Virus record (IMG/VR): IMGVR_UViG_3300005337_000036
Coordinates: 1 to 36,099 of that record
Length of the DNA stretch: 36,099 nt
Source: a virus
Strand: one strand, 5' to 3'
The first letter of the stretch is position 1, and each line of letters starts with the position of its first letter. Positions 14,624-22,140 of the stretch are shown here, one piece after another. The position numbers and the translations under genes were made by a program. The notes under the pieces were generated by a model. That model saw only the letters and a program-made list of their open reading frames with translations. It was not told the origin of the DNA and did not search any database.

Positions 14624-16263
14624 CAGAGGCCTGAAATGCGCATGCCCGTCACGCGCGGCACGGCTTGAGAGCGCAAGAGCCAGGCGCCCGCCCAACTGAC
14701 GTAGCGGTCGTCGCGGCTTGCGTCTTTGCCGCCGTCGCGTTTGCCCCGGGCGCGCGGTTTGCCGTCGTCATCACGCACGATGCTGCGGCACTCAGCGAGC
14801 GTCGCTGCGTCGGGCGTCCATGCGGCGCCTTCGCGGATCGCGTGCGCAAGATCGTCCCAAAGCACGGGACGCGTCGCCTTGTTCGTGTTGAAGCCAGGTC
14901 GGCCGTCGTCGGCGTAGTAGACCGCCGGGTACTTGATCGCTTTGAGTAGCCGCTCAAGCGTCGCGTGGCCGTGGTTGTTGCGCTCCGGTGATACGACAGC
15001 ACGGTTGTAGAGCCAGCCGAGCACCGCGAGTACGGCGCCGAAGTCGCCTGGCTCGGTCGAGTCAGACCACCACGTCGCAACGGTCTCGCCGCTCACGGCG
15101 TCGAGCACGTGCGCCGAGCTTCCGTCGCCCGAGACGCCTTCGCTGACGTCGCCGAACACGACGTAGCGCCGGCCAGGGCGCGGGTTTACGTAGATGCGCG
15201 CTGGCTCGAACTGCTGCCCTGCGTAGGTGATGGGTGCGAGGCGAACCGGTTCGCGCACGAGGTCAGCAATGCGGTCGAGCACCTCGGGCTCAAACCACGC
15301 GTTGCCGATCGCGCGGAAGCACGTGTCGATGTCGATCGGGTACTCTTGCAGCGCCCGCTCGAGCCCGACCTTTGGATCGTCGACCCAGCTGCGCCACCGA
15401 GCGATCTGCCCGTCGTCGCACCCGAGGCCTCGAAGCTTTGTCTCCCATGGGTCTGGCTTGCCCTGGGAGCCGCGACGCACCTGCGGGTCAAACCCTGGTG
15501 GAAGAGCGTCGACGCGGTATTCGGCGTGCTGCCACCACGCAAAGAAGTGCAGCCGCATTCCCGTGCGGCCCTCTCGCGCGGCCTGCACATCTTGGTAGAA
15601 GAGCCCTCCGACGCCGTTCGGCGTGCTCTCGATGACAATCTCACCATCGTCGGGCACGGCGCCGAGCACCGCGCCCATTGTCTCTGATGCAGCGCCCCAG
15701 AACGCGACCTCGGTTGCGTGGAGCCGATGAATCGTTCCCGAGCGGCCTTTCTTCTCAGCCGCGGCGCTCGTCGCGCCTGACTCCACGACGCGCACTGCGC
15801 TACCCGTGTGCGCAAATACCAGCTCGCGCTTGTTGCTGTACTGACGCTTGGGCAGCTTGCCGACGTACTCGAGGCAGTCGGCGAAGTGCCGCAGCGTCAA
15901 GTGCATGTTCTCGACGAGCTTGCCGTCGTGCGCGATCACCCAGACGTTGGTGCCTGGATTGATCAGCGCGTAGTGCAGGTCCCGCGCGAGCTCGAGCGTC
16001 GTGAAGCCGACCTGGCGCCCCTTGAGCACGAGGTCGCGACCCGAGCGTTCCGCGTTGAAGCGGCGCTGCTCCTCGTGCCACGTCTCTGGACGAAAGTAGA
16101 ACTCGGGTCCGCTCTTGGGGCGGATTTTGATGAGCGCGCAGAAGTGCTCGAAGCTCTCGAACGCAGACTCAGTGGACTGCTTCGCCCCGATCTCCCTCAG
16201 CTGTCTCAGTAGCCACCCGTGCGATACCGGTGACTTCGGCGAGGGCGCGGACAAGTTCTGCAT
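14623..16263 (-). CDS. terL: Terminase large subunit
   Basis: 546 residues. ATPase domain: an atypical Walker A 'LVLKGRQVGFTT' (78-89), a Walker B-type segment ending ATEVAFW (183-189) with the catalytic Glu, and IESTPNG (211-217) as the coupling motif. Nuclease domain (RNase H fold): RYVVFGDVSEGVSGD (366-380) with the first metal-binding Asp at 372, then further acidic positions and the C-terminal DDRYVSWAGAW. Together these cut and package DNA into the prohead through the portal. The only ATG lies 95 nt inside the small subunit gene; a TTG at codon 4 is the only close alternative. Packaging strategy cannot be told from the sequence. Confidence 0.93.
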   Translation of the reverse strand: MQNLSAPSPKSPVSHGWLLRQLREIGAKQSTESAFESFEHFCALIKIRPKSGPEFYFRPETWHEEQRRFNAERSGRDLVLKGRQVGFTTLELARDLHYALINPGTNVWVIAHDGKLVENMHLTLRHFADCLEYVGKLPKRQYSNKRELVFAHTGSAVRVVESGATSAAAEKKGRSGTIHRLHATEVAFWGAASETMGAVLGAVPDDGEIVIESTPNGVGGLFYQDVQAAREGRTGMRLHFFAWWQHAEYRVDALPPGFDPQVRRGSQGKPDPWETKLRGLGCDDGQIARWRSWVDDPKVGLERALQEYPIDIDTCFRAIGNAWFEPEVLDRIADLVREPVRLAPITYAGQQFEPARIYVNPRPGRRYVVFGDVSEGVSGDGSSAHVLDAVSGETVATWWSDSTEPGDFGAVLAVLGWLYNRAVVSPERNNHGHATLERLLKAIKYPAVYYADDGRPGFNTNKATRPVLWDDLAHAIREGAAWTPDAATLAECRSIVRDDDGKPRARGKRDGGKDASRDDRYVSWAGAWLLRSQAVPRVTGMRISGL

Positions 16264-16714
16264 ACGACTGTGGCGGCATCAGGGGGCGTACCCCCTCGAG
16301 GAGTTTCTCAAGCTCGCCTTGCACGCGCACCTCGAGGGCGTTCGCGAACATGCCCTCGTGCTTGCCAAGGAGCTCGAGCGCGCGGACAGCGGTCGCGCCG
16401 TCGAAGCGGTAGACGCCGGGCTTGCCCTTTTCCGCGGCGCGAACGACTTCGGCCTGCATCGCGCGGTTTGCGACGTCGTTGAGGCGGTTCAAGATCGAGA
16501 ACCGACGCGAACCAACGAGGCGCTCGTCGCCCTCCTCGTGCTCACGAATCGCGGCCTGGATCTCCGGCCGGCGCAGTAGCCGGTGCGCGATGAACTTCGC
16601 CGCGCTCTCCTTGTAGCCAGCTTCGCGCGCAGCGGCGGCGCCATTGCGGCAGATACAAAACTCTCGAACAAACGCGCGCATCCGCGCCGTTAGGGGTTTG
16701 GGAGACGGGGGCAT
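16169..16714 (-). CDS. terS: Terminase small subunit
   Basis: 181 residues from the ATG shown. The N-terminal part is a helix-turn-helix of the terminase small subunit type: LTARMRAFVREFCICRNGAA (8-27), AAREAGYKESAAKFIAHRLL, then RRPEIQAAIREHEEG. The C-terminal part is helical and would form the oligomer core. It recognises the packaging site and feeds DNA to the large subunit, with which its gene overlaps. No clear ribosome binding site precedes the ATG, and the same frame stays open for 60 codons upstream with coding-like character (KGRPSLATTGKARGAKPTPT), so the start may lie upstream. Confidence 0.88.
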   Translation of the reverse strand: MPPSPKPLTARMRAFVREFCICRNGAAAAREAGYKESAAKFIAHRLLRRPEIQAAIREHEEGDERLVGSRRFSILNRLNDVANRAMQAEVVRAAEKGKPGVYRFDGATAVRALELLGKHEGMFANALEVRVQGELEKLLEGVRPLMPPQSYAELVRALAEVTGIARVATETAEGDRGEAVH

Positions 16715-16894
16715 GTGGCTCGTGAACGTCGGGGTCGGCTTGGCACCGCGCGCCTTGCCGGTGGTCGCCAGCGACGGTCGGCCTTTTTGCCTGGCCCCTA
16801 CTATTGGCGCAGAAACCCCGGGTGAGTGGCCACCCCTGGCCGCAGCTGGCTCTTTGTGGCCGACTTCGAGCGCCAGCGCGGCCCACCACGCAAC
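16715..16894 (-). other. Interval before terminase; possible late promoter, packaging site, or TerS N-terminal extension
   Basis: 180 nt without an independent gene. The terminase small subunit frame runs through all of it without a stop, back to the TAG of the preceding ORF, but offers only CTG or ATA as possible starts. Packaging recognition sites often lie near this gene, and a promoter for the morphogenesis operon would be expected here, yet I see no convincing -10/-35 boxes or iterated site. A short T5 run occurs on the plus strand without a good hairpin. Confidence 0.3.
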
Positions 16895-17359
16895 CTAATC
16901 ATCCGCGTCGGCCTGAGCGACGAGCGCGAGGTCGAGCAGGTCGGGAAACCTGTCTCTCAGCCTCGGCAACGTCGTGCACCACTGCCCGCCAGCGGCGAGC
17001 CGGAACCCGACCTGGCACGAGCATGCCCCTCCGGATCGAGCGGGGCACGGCGGGGCGCCAGGGCGGCTCGGACACTGGCTCCGGCGCATCCAGCGGCGCG
17101 CGCGTCGCGTGCTCCACCGATCACAGCCGAGTGCGCGGCAGGGTTTGCGCGGTAGGCCGCGTTGCTCCGCCTGCGCACACTTCGCGCATGGCGAATCGAG
17201 TACGCGGGCGATCATCGCGGCGGTGATCAGTTTCGCCGACCGCAGCCCCTCAACGCCGGCAGGAGCGTCGTCGTCGCGCTCGGGCTCGTCGCCAAGATCT
17301 AGGCCGAGCTGCGGTTGTCGCCACAGCTCGGCCGTGTTGCCGCTTCGCACTCCGGTCAT
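16895..17359 (-). CDS. Hypothetical Cys-rich protein
   Basis: 154 residues. ATG preceded by GGAG at 7 nt. The N-terminal half looks natural (ELWRQPQLGLDLGDEPERDD, then GLRSAKLITAAMIARVLDS), followed by 'CAKC...CRALGC', which could bind zinc, then a Cys/Arg/Pro-rich middle and an Asp-rich end (LVAQADADD). It shares its frame with the terminase small subunit, separated by a TAG. TAG is used as an ordinary stop elsewhere in this phage, so recoding is not indicated. Possible regulator of late genes by position; no family recognised. Confidence 0.5.
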   Translation of the reverse strand: MTGVRSGNTAELWRQPQLGLDLGDEPERDDDAPAGVEGLRSAKLITAAMIARVLDSPCAKCAQAEQRGLPRKPCRALGCDRWSTRRARRWMRRSQCPSRPGAPPCPARSGGACSCQVGFRLAAGGQWCTTLPRLRDRFPDLLDLALVAQADADD

Positions 17360-17410
17360 GCTACGCTCCGATCCGCCACCACCACGCGGCTGATCGGGGC
17401 CCTCGTCGAG

Positions 17411-18463
17411 CTACTCGGCGGGGGCTTTGGCGTTTTCGGGGGGATGTGTATATACGTGCGGCCGGACCACGATGGGCGCCCCCTGCAGCCCCTTCCAGTA
17501 CGGCTCGATGTGGATGAACTTTCGCTCGCGCCGACCCTGGCCGTGCGCGTGGTGCTTCCAGTGACCGCGCACCATGGTTTGCACCGTCATGGGCCCTGTA
17601 AATCCCTCTCGACCGCGCTCCACGAACGCCCTTGTCTTCATCCGCAGGTCAACCTTCACCGGGCTACCGCAACAATATTCATTGGTCGTTGGGTACAGCC
17701 CGCCGCGCCGCGCGTTGCGACGAGCCTTGTTCGATGGCCTCCGCACCATCCCGTCGCTCTGGAATGCCATGCAGACAGCTCCGATCAACGGAAAGACCGT
17801 GCGTAGAGTTCGGTGAACTGACTCGTCCAGTTCCCACCTAAATCGCTTGGTGCCACACAAGTCGCCGATCTGGAGCGGCATGGTCATCCGCAAGTGCACG
17901 TTTTCAGGATGAACGAAAACCACAAGCCACAGACCCATTCTCGACACATGCTGCGTCACTTCGCCGCGGACAGCTTCCTCGCCTACCGGCTCCTTCGCAT
18001 CGGCCCTTCCCCATCTGGCGACTCTCACATCTCGCAACGCTGCAGGTCCCCCTCCGTCGCCCCAGTCAAACACGAAGCCCAGGTCACTCGGCAGTTCTAG
18101 AGCGAACGACGACCATGGAGGAACAACGAACTCGTGTAACTCGCGAGGAATGCTCGTCCATGCCATACATGCGGCCCATGAAGATTCTAAGCGCACCACC
18201 GGGCATGCGCTGGCCCCCCAGCTACCAAGCCACTTGAGATAATCACAGTGCGCAACGAACTCGTGATCCGACTGACTCACTTCGCTCAACCCGCCGCGCT
18301 GTGCTCGTGATTCCATATTTCTGACACACTCGGCATAGAAACCCGTGTCAGGCGCAGTCGTGGATAGATGGTTGAGGTACCTGGAGAATCCCGCTTCTGC
18401 GTCGTCTCCGTCGTAGAAGCGTGCAAACCCTTTAGCCATCCTGAATTCATCAGATGTCGGCAT
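17411..18463 (-). CDS. AcrVA2-like C-terminal domain protein (possible anti-CRISPR family member)
   Basis: 350 residues, ATG overlapping the helicase gene by 14 nt. The N-terminal part is helical and contains FVVPPWSSFALELPSDLGFV (about 118-137). The C-terminal part ends with a basic block MVRGHWKHHAHGQG, then KFIHIEPYWKGLQGAPIVV. The 'RGHW-x-H/Y-x-G-x-G...I-P-W' layout is what I recall from the end of AcrVA2, an inhibitor of Cas12a production, and its wide family of phage and plasmid homologues. GC content in sampled 60-nt lines is 55-60% versus about 73% in the neighbouring helicase, suggesting recent acquisition. Family membership is an inference from memory; anti-CRISPR activity is untested. 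Confidence 0.5.
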   Translation of the reverse strand: MPTSDEFRMAKGFARFYDGDDAEAGFSRYLNHLSTTAPDTGFYAECVRNMESRAQRGGLSEVSQSDHEFVAHCDYLKWLGSWGASACPVVRLESSWAACMAWTSIPRELHEFVVPPWSSFALELPSDLGFVFDWGDGGGPAALRDVRVARWGRADAKEPVGEEAVRGEVTQHVSRMGLWLVVFVHPENVHLRMTMPLQIGDLCGTKRFRWELDESVHRTLRTVFPLIGAVCMAFQSDGMVRRPSNKARRNARRGGLYPTTNEYCCGSPVKVDLRMKTRAFVERGREGFTGPMTVQTMVRGHWKHHAHGQGRRERKFIHIEPYWKGLQGAPIVVRPHVYTHPPENAKAPAE

Positions 18464-19853
18464 CCATTCGTCTCCCCTTGTCCGCGATTCCGACTGGCCA
18501 CTCTTCAAACGTTCGATGGTACTTCGCTGCAGCAAACGCAGCCGGCATGCCGTGGTCGCGAGTCAGCCGCTGCAAGCGGTTTAACTCGGCAGCCTTGATC
18601 GAAGCTGCCAGCATAGGCGCCCACGGAGACCGTTCACCGAACTGCCGCTGATACGCTTCGAGCGCAGCATCAACTGTCAAATGTCGTGCAGAGATCGCCG
18701 CCGCAAGCTCATCCCACCGAGCGCGCTTCGGATCCGCCCCCGTTTCTTCGACCGCACCTGCATGCGTGCCGACAAGTTCCAGTCCGAGTACCTTCGGCAA
18801 CCGCTGCCCCCGCTCAACACCGTCGCTCTCGCGCTCAGAGGACTCGCCCATGCCCGAGCCGGCAAGCGAATACTCCCGATCGTCGGTGGGCAACCCGTGC
18901 TTGTGCGACACGCCGGTCAGGTCCAGCAGTAGTGCGCGCTTCTTCCGCGGGTGCGCCCGCAATGCGCGCCCAACAATCTGCACATACGTGCTCGCGTGGT
19001 CGCACGTTCGCGCGAGAACGATCGCCGACACGCGCGGCACGTCGACGCCCTCCGTCAGTGCGTACACGTTCACAACCACGGTGAGCGAGCCGTCAGCGAG
19101 CCTACGTAGCGTCTCGTCGCGCTCAGCCTTTGGTGTCTTGCTGTGGACGACTGCCGCCGCGATCTGCGCCTTGCTGAAGCGCTTGACCATTCGCACTGCG
19201 TCGTCAACGCGCCGAACGTATACGAGCGCAGGGCGCCCGTTCGCATAGCGCTGATACGCTGCGACCGGCTCTTGCGCGAGGTCAATGCCGAGTCGGTGAG
19301 GCGGCCGAAGCACATCACAACCGACGATGTGACCTGCCGCGATCAGTTCCTCATAGCCCACGACAACGACAAGCTTCTCGAACACGTCACCCATCGCGCG
19401 CCCGTCCGCGCGCTGAGGCGTCGCCGTGAAGCCGACCATGGGCGTGCGCTTGTACGCATCGAGCACAGTGCGCCACTCGTCGGCTGCGTAGTGGTGCGCT
19501 TCGTCGGGCACGATCAGATCGGCCTTGGGTAACTCAACGCCCGCACCAAGGAGCGACTGCACGCTCGCCACCTGCACCCGCGCGTCGGGCGTGCGGCGCT
19601 TGCCAGGGAGGATGACTCCAACGTCGCGACCGAGCTCAGCCTGCACTCGACGAGCAACATCGAGCACGATCTCGCGTCGGTGCACGAGGAACAGCGCACG
19701 CTTGCCCTGCTTCACGGTTCGAGCGAGCAGGTTCGCCGCCATCGTGCCTTTGCCCGCTCCCGTCGGGGCGACCGCGAGCACCCGCGTTGCGCCCGACGCG
19801 AGCGCGTCGCTGATCTTGCGCAGACCTCGCGCCTGGTAGTCGCGTAGCGTCAT
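18450..19853 (-). CDS. SF2 DNA/RNA helicase (DEAD/DEAH type)
   Basis: 467 residues with the full superfamily 2 motif set: Q-like 'LRDYQ' at the N-terminus, Walker A APTGAGKGT (29-37), motif Ib/'ASVQSL' near 96-101, Walker B/motif II PDEAHH (116-121), motif III GFTATPQR (141-148), motif V 'TEGVDVP' (267-273) and motif VI QIVGRALR (292-299). A C-terminal region of about 150 residues has no recognised domain and includes a zinc-free charged segment. No nuclease domain is fused. Phage helicases of this kind (UvsW-like or restriction-type helicases) take part in recombination, branch migration or origin remodelling. Start overlaps the upstream gene by 4 nt. Confidence 0.92.
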   Translation of the reverse strand: MTLRDYQARGLRKISDALASGATRVLAVAPTGAGKGTMAANLLARTVKQGKRALFLVHRREIVLDVARRVQAELGRDVGVILPGKRRTPDARVQVASVQSLLGAGVELPKADLIVPDEAHHYAADEWRTVLDAYKRTPMVGFTATPQRADGRAMGDVFEKLVVVVGYEELIAAGHIVGCDVLRPPHRLGIDLAQEPVAAYQRYANGRPALVYVRRVDDAVRMVKRFSKAQIAAAVVHSKTPKAERDETLRRLADGSLTVVVNVYALTEGVDVPRVSAIVLARTCDHASTYVQIVGRALRAHPRKKRALLLDLTGVSHKHGLPTDDREYSLAGSGMGESSERESDGVERGQRLPKVLGLELVGTHAGAVEETGADPKRARWDELAAAISARHLTVDAALEAYQRQFGERSPWAPMLAASIKAAELNRLQRLTRDHGMPAAFAAAKYHRTFEEWPVGIADKGRRMDADI

Positions 19854-20518
19854 CGCCCACCCTCCCGCCAAAGCCTCTCCGCCTCAATGCGCAGCTCGGC
19901 CGCCTGCTTCTCGGCTTGCAACAGCCGCACGCGCACGTGCTCGGGCTTCTTGCTCGCAGCAACCTCGTTCAGCATGCGCCGCGCGAGTGACAGCGACGCG
20001 GGCTGCCCGCGCTTCGCCGCTTCGGCCGCGGAGGCTTCGAGCAGTCGCTGTCCCGCGACCGTGATGTGATAGACCGAGCCGATGCGCCCTGGCTTGCCAC
20101 CGCGCGCCCACTGCTCACCAAGGTCGCCGTAGTAACACTCGAGCACTGCCACCGCGGTCGGGCTCTTTCGCTCAACAGTCCTGAGGCGCTTCGACACAAG
20201 GGCATGCAACTCCATCGCGCGACTGTCCGGCACGTAACCGCTCGCGCTCCTCGTCTCCGCCGTCGGTCGCGCAGTAAGGTCGTGCTCGGGGTAGACCACG
20301 ACGCCGTCGACGACGTCCGCCCATGCCGAACGAGCGCGCGGGATGCGCTCGGCCTCGAGCTCATAGCGCAGCGACCGCTCGGAGTAGCGCAACTGTCCCG
20401 CGTGACCGAAGAGATCAGCGTGCTCGAGCATCGGCCCGACCGTGCTGCGCTCGAACGCGCATTGCCCTTGCGAGAAAAACCACGCCAACTGCGCTTCGTC
20501 GCGCGGTGAGAGGGTCAT
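19850..20518 (-). CDS. Hypothetical protein between MTase and helicase
   Basis: 222 residues, translationally coupled to both neighbours by ATGA overlaps. N-terminus LSPRDEAQLAWFFSQGQCAF; middle AVLECYYGDLGEQWARGGKP (about 131-150); long charged C-terminal helix (AEKQAAELRIEAERLW). The 'W-x3-FSQGQ' and 'Y-G-D-L-G-E-x-W' segments look conserved, but I do not recognise the family. A DNA-binding or regulatory role would suit its position between a DNA methyltransferase and a helicase; this is conjecture. Confidence 0.65.
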   Translation of the reverse strand: MTLSPRDEAQLAWFFSQGQCAFERSTVGPMLEHADLFGHAGQLRYSERSLRYELEAERIPRARSAWADVVDGVVVYPEHDLTARPTAETRSASGYVPDSRAMELHALVSKRLRTVERKSPTAVAVLECYYGDLGEQWARGGKPGRIGSVYHITVAGQRLLEASAAEAAKRGQPASLSLARRMLNEVAASKKPEHVRVRLLQAEKQAAELRIEAERLWREGGR

Positions 20519-21114
20519 TCCGCAGCCTCCGATAGCTCGTTGCCGTAGCACTGCCAGCCCGCGCGACGCCGACGCGCGAACATTTCCACAAAGGGCCCGC
20601 CCGGCACGAGGCGTTCTGCGATCTCGTAGATCGCATCGGGCTTGCGCGAGTGCACCTTCTTGCCGTTCTCCGTTGGCACCGGCGCGTCGAACACGGACCG
20701 CACTGCGCGATCCGCAACCTTCACACGGCCACGCGTCGCGAGCAGGCAAACCTCGTGCGAGGCGCGCGTATACCGGCCAAGCCCGAAATGCAGCTTGCCC
20801 GTCGCGGTGAGCTTGCGCCATACGATCTCGCTCTTGACCGTGAAGCCCCACGCGGTGATCACCGTGAACGCTTCGCGCTGCATTGAGGCCACGCGCCAGA
20901 ACAGCAGCAGGCAATCGTCTGCGAGCGGCGGCAGCTTGAAGAAGCACAGCTCGCGCTCGCTCATGCATGCGTAGTTTTTGGCGGCGCCGCGAGACTTGCC
21001 GGGGAGCGAGTCACGAAACTGCCAAGGGCAGTCCACGAGCAGCACGCGCGCCGGGCCGACGCTCGTGACACGCGACGCACCGTTACCATCGAAGCCGTGT
21101 AGCACTCGCTTCAT
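20515..21114 (-). CDS. MT-A70 family adenine-specific methyltransferase
   Basis: 199 residues. Catalytic motif IV appears as LLVDCPWQF (25-33), a DCPW variant of the DPPW signature of MT-A70 N6-adenine methyltransferases. Downstream are LLLFWRVASMQREAF, AWGFTVKSEIVWRK and the binding region 'VEMFARRRRAGWQCYGNE' near the end, all in the order of this class. In phages such enzymes methylate DNA adenines, which can protect against host restriction. It transfers methyl groups from S-adenosylmethionine; the target site is unknown. The ATG overlaps the previous stop within a repeated 16-nt element. Confidence 0.9.
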   Translation of the reverse strand: MKRVLHGFDGNGASRVTSVGPARVLLVDCPWQFRDSLPGKSRGAAKNYACMSERELCFFKLPPLADDCLLLFWRVASMQREAFTVITAWGFTVKSEIVWRKLTATGKLHFGLGRYTRASHEVCLLATRGRVKVADRAVRSVFDAPVPTENGKKVHSRKPDAIYEIAERLVPGGPFVEMFARRRRAGWQCYGNELSEAAE

Positions 21115-21126
21115 AGGCCGAGCTCC
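21111..21126 (-). repeat. 16-nt repeated coupling element, copy 1
   Basis: TCATAGGCCGAGCTCC on the plus strand; an identical copy lies at 21329-21344. On the coding strand it reads GGAGCTCGGCCTATGA, supplying a Shine-Dalgarno (GGAG), the last codons of one gene (Glu-Leu-Gly-Leu), and the ATGA stop/start overlap of the next gene. It looks like a duplicated reinitiation module at the junction of unrelated genes. Confidence 0.7.
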
Positions 21127-21332
21127 TTTCGCGTGGCTGGGCGTGGCCAGCTGTGTGTGACCACGTCCGCAAGTCGCTCGTGACCCATCAGTCGAAGCGC
21201 GTGGACGCACCCTAGGCGCGCAGGCGTGTGCTCCCCGATCCAGTACGCATGCTGTCCCGTGCGCAGTTCACGCAGCGTGCACCGCGTCATGATGCGCTGA
21301 AGCAGCCACACGGAGCGTCCCGGCGTTGTCAT
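21111..21332 (-). CDS. Small hypothetical protein
   Basis: 73 residues, basic and His/Arg-rich, with LRTGQHAYWIGEHTPARLGC near the middle and a C-terminal KELGL that matches the end of the preceding gene product (MELGL). No family recognised. The ATG overlaps the previous stop inside the repeated 16-nt element, so expression should be coupled. Confidence 0.6.
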   Translation of the reverse strand: MTTPGRSVWLLQRIMTRCTLRELRTGQHAYWIGEHTPARLGCVHALRLMGHERLADVVTHSWPRPATRKELGL

Positions 21333-21344
21333 AGGCCGAGCTCC
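21329..21344 (-). repeat. 16-nt repeated coupling element, copy 2
   Basis: Identical to positions 21111-21126. It carries GGAG eight nt before the ATG, the ELGL-stop codons of the upstream gene and the start of the downstream gene. Two copies 218 nt apart suggest that a gene with its translational signal was inserted or duplicated here. Confidence 0.7.
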
Positions 21345-21865
21345 ATTTGCTCTTCGGGCTGAACTGCGCACGCGACCGGCTCGCCCGCTGCGACGTCCTC
21401 AACCATTCGCGCGAGCCTAGGGTGCCCGAGCTCACGCAGCGCACCGACCGTTTCCGCCCGCACCGTCGCAAGGGGTCGCTGCCAGCGCCACTCATTGCCC
21501 GATCGCAGTCTGCGTAGGCCGTACCGCACGAGGTCGCGCCGTGCGCGCAGTCGCATCGCCGCGCGCTCGATGTCCGAGTAGCACGACCAGCGGAGTCGCT
21601 CTCGCTCTTCAAGCTCGGCCCTGCGCTCGGCCGGCATGAGCTCGGGCCAGGGCGGACGCTGAGCGAGCAGCTGCGCATCGAGCTCGAAGGCCTGCACACT
21701 CAACTCGGCGCGCTGCTCGTCGGTAAGCGACGCTCTGAGCGCAGTGATTGGGTGCACGTAGCCGGGCCGCTCGAACACGAGCTCGCTGCCGCTGAAGGTG
21801 ACTCGGCAGGCTCCAAGCGCGGCCCAGCGCAAGAGGTCGGCTCTGCGGTAGCGCGTCATCGCCAT
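21329..21865 (-). CDS. Hypothetical helical protein
   Basis: 178 residues from the first of two nearby ATGs, chosen because AGAGG lies 5 nt before it; the second ATG (codon 3) overlaps the previous stop as ATGA. The sequence is Arg/Glu/Leu-rich with long helices (ITALRASLTDEQRAELSVQA, about 40-59; ERRAELEERERLRWSCY) and a segment LVRYGLRRLRSGNEWRW. C-terminus PEEQMELGL. No recognised domain; a nucleic acid-binding role is possible from the basic helices but unproven. Confidence 0.6.
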   Translation of the reverse strand: MAMTRYRRADLLRWAALGACRVTFSGSELVFERPGYVHPITALRASLTDEQRAELSVQAFELDAQLLAQRPPWPELMPAERRAELEERERLRWSCYSDIERAAMRLRARRDLVRYGLRRLRSGNEWRWQRPLATVRAETVGALRELGHPRLARMVEDVAAGEPVACAVQPEEQMELGL

Positions 21866-22140
21866 ATGAACCTCTCGACGTAGCCCGACGCGCAACGCAT
21901 GACCGCATCGGGAAGCCTGAGCATCCGCATCGTCGGCCCCGTGTCCGAGCCGAGCCCCATGCGAGTCAAGTCCTGCCAAACGCTTGCAACCTCAAACCAG
22001 ACGCCAGCGCAAGGCACCCGCATCACCGGCACGCCGTTGACCCACGATCGGTCGCACGGACGCAGCGCAAGCAGCGCCGCCTTCGCCTCCCCGTAGGGCA
22101 TGCGTGTTTCCGATCCATAGAACGGCAGCGAGTTCGGCAC
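21856..22140 (-). CDS. Small hypothetical protein
   Basis: 94 residues from a GTG abutting the stop of the LexA-like gene; an internal ATG (MPYGEAKAALLALRPCDRSW) is an alternative. Contains VPCAGVWFEVASVWQDLTRM around residues 42-61. No signal, membrane segment or known motif. Part of the tightly coupled early operon. Confidence 0.55.
   Translation of the reverse strand: MPNSLPFYGSETRMPYGEAKAALLALRPCDRSWVNGVPVMRVPCAGVWFEVASVWQDLTRMGLGSDTGPTMRMLRLPDAVMRCASGYVERFIWR

Noticed and set aside
16775-16792. T5 run as intrinsic terminator before the terminase genes
   Set aside because: The T-run is on the plus strand, while genes run on the minus strand, and the preceding stem is short with mismatches.
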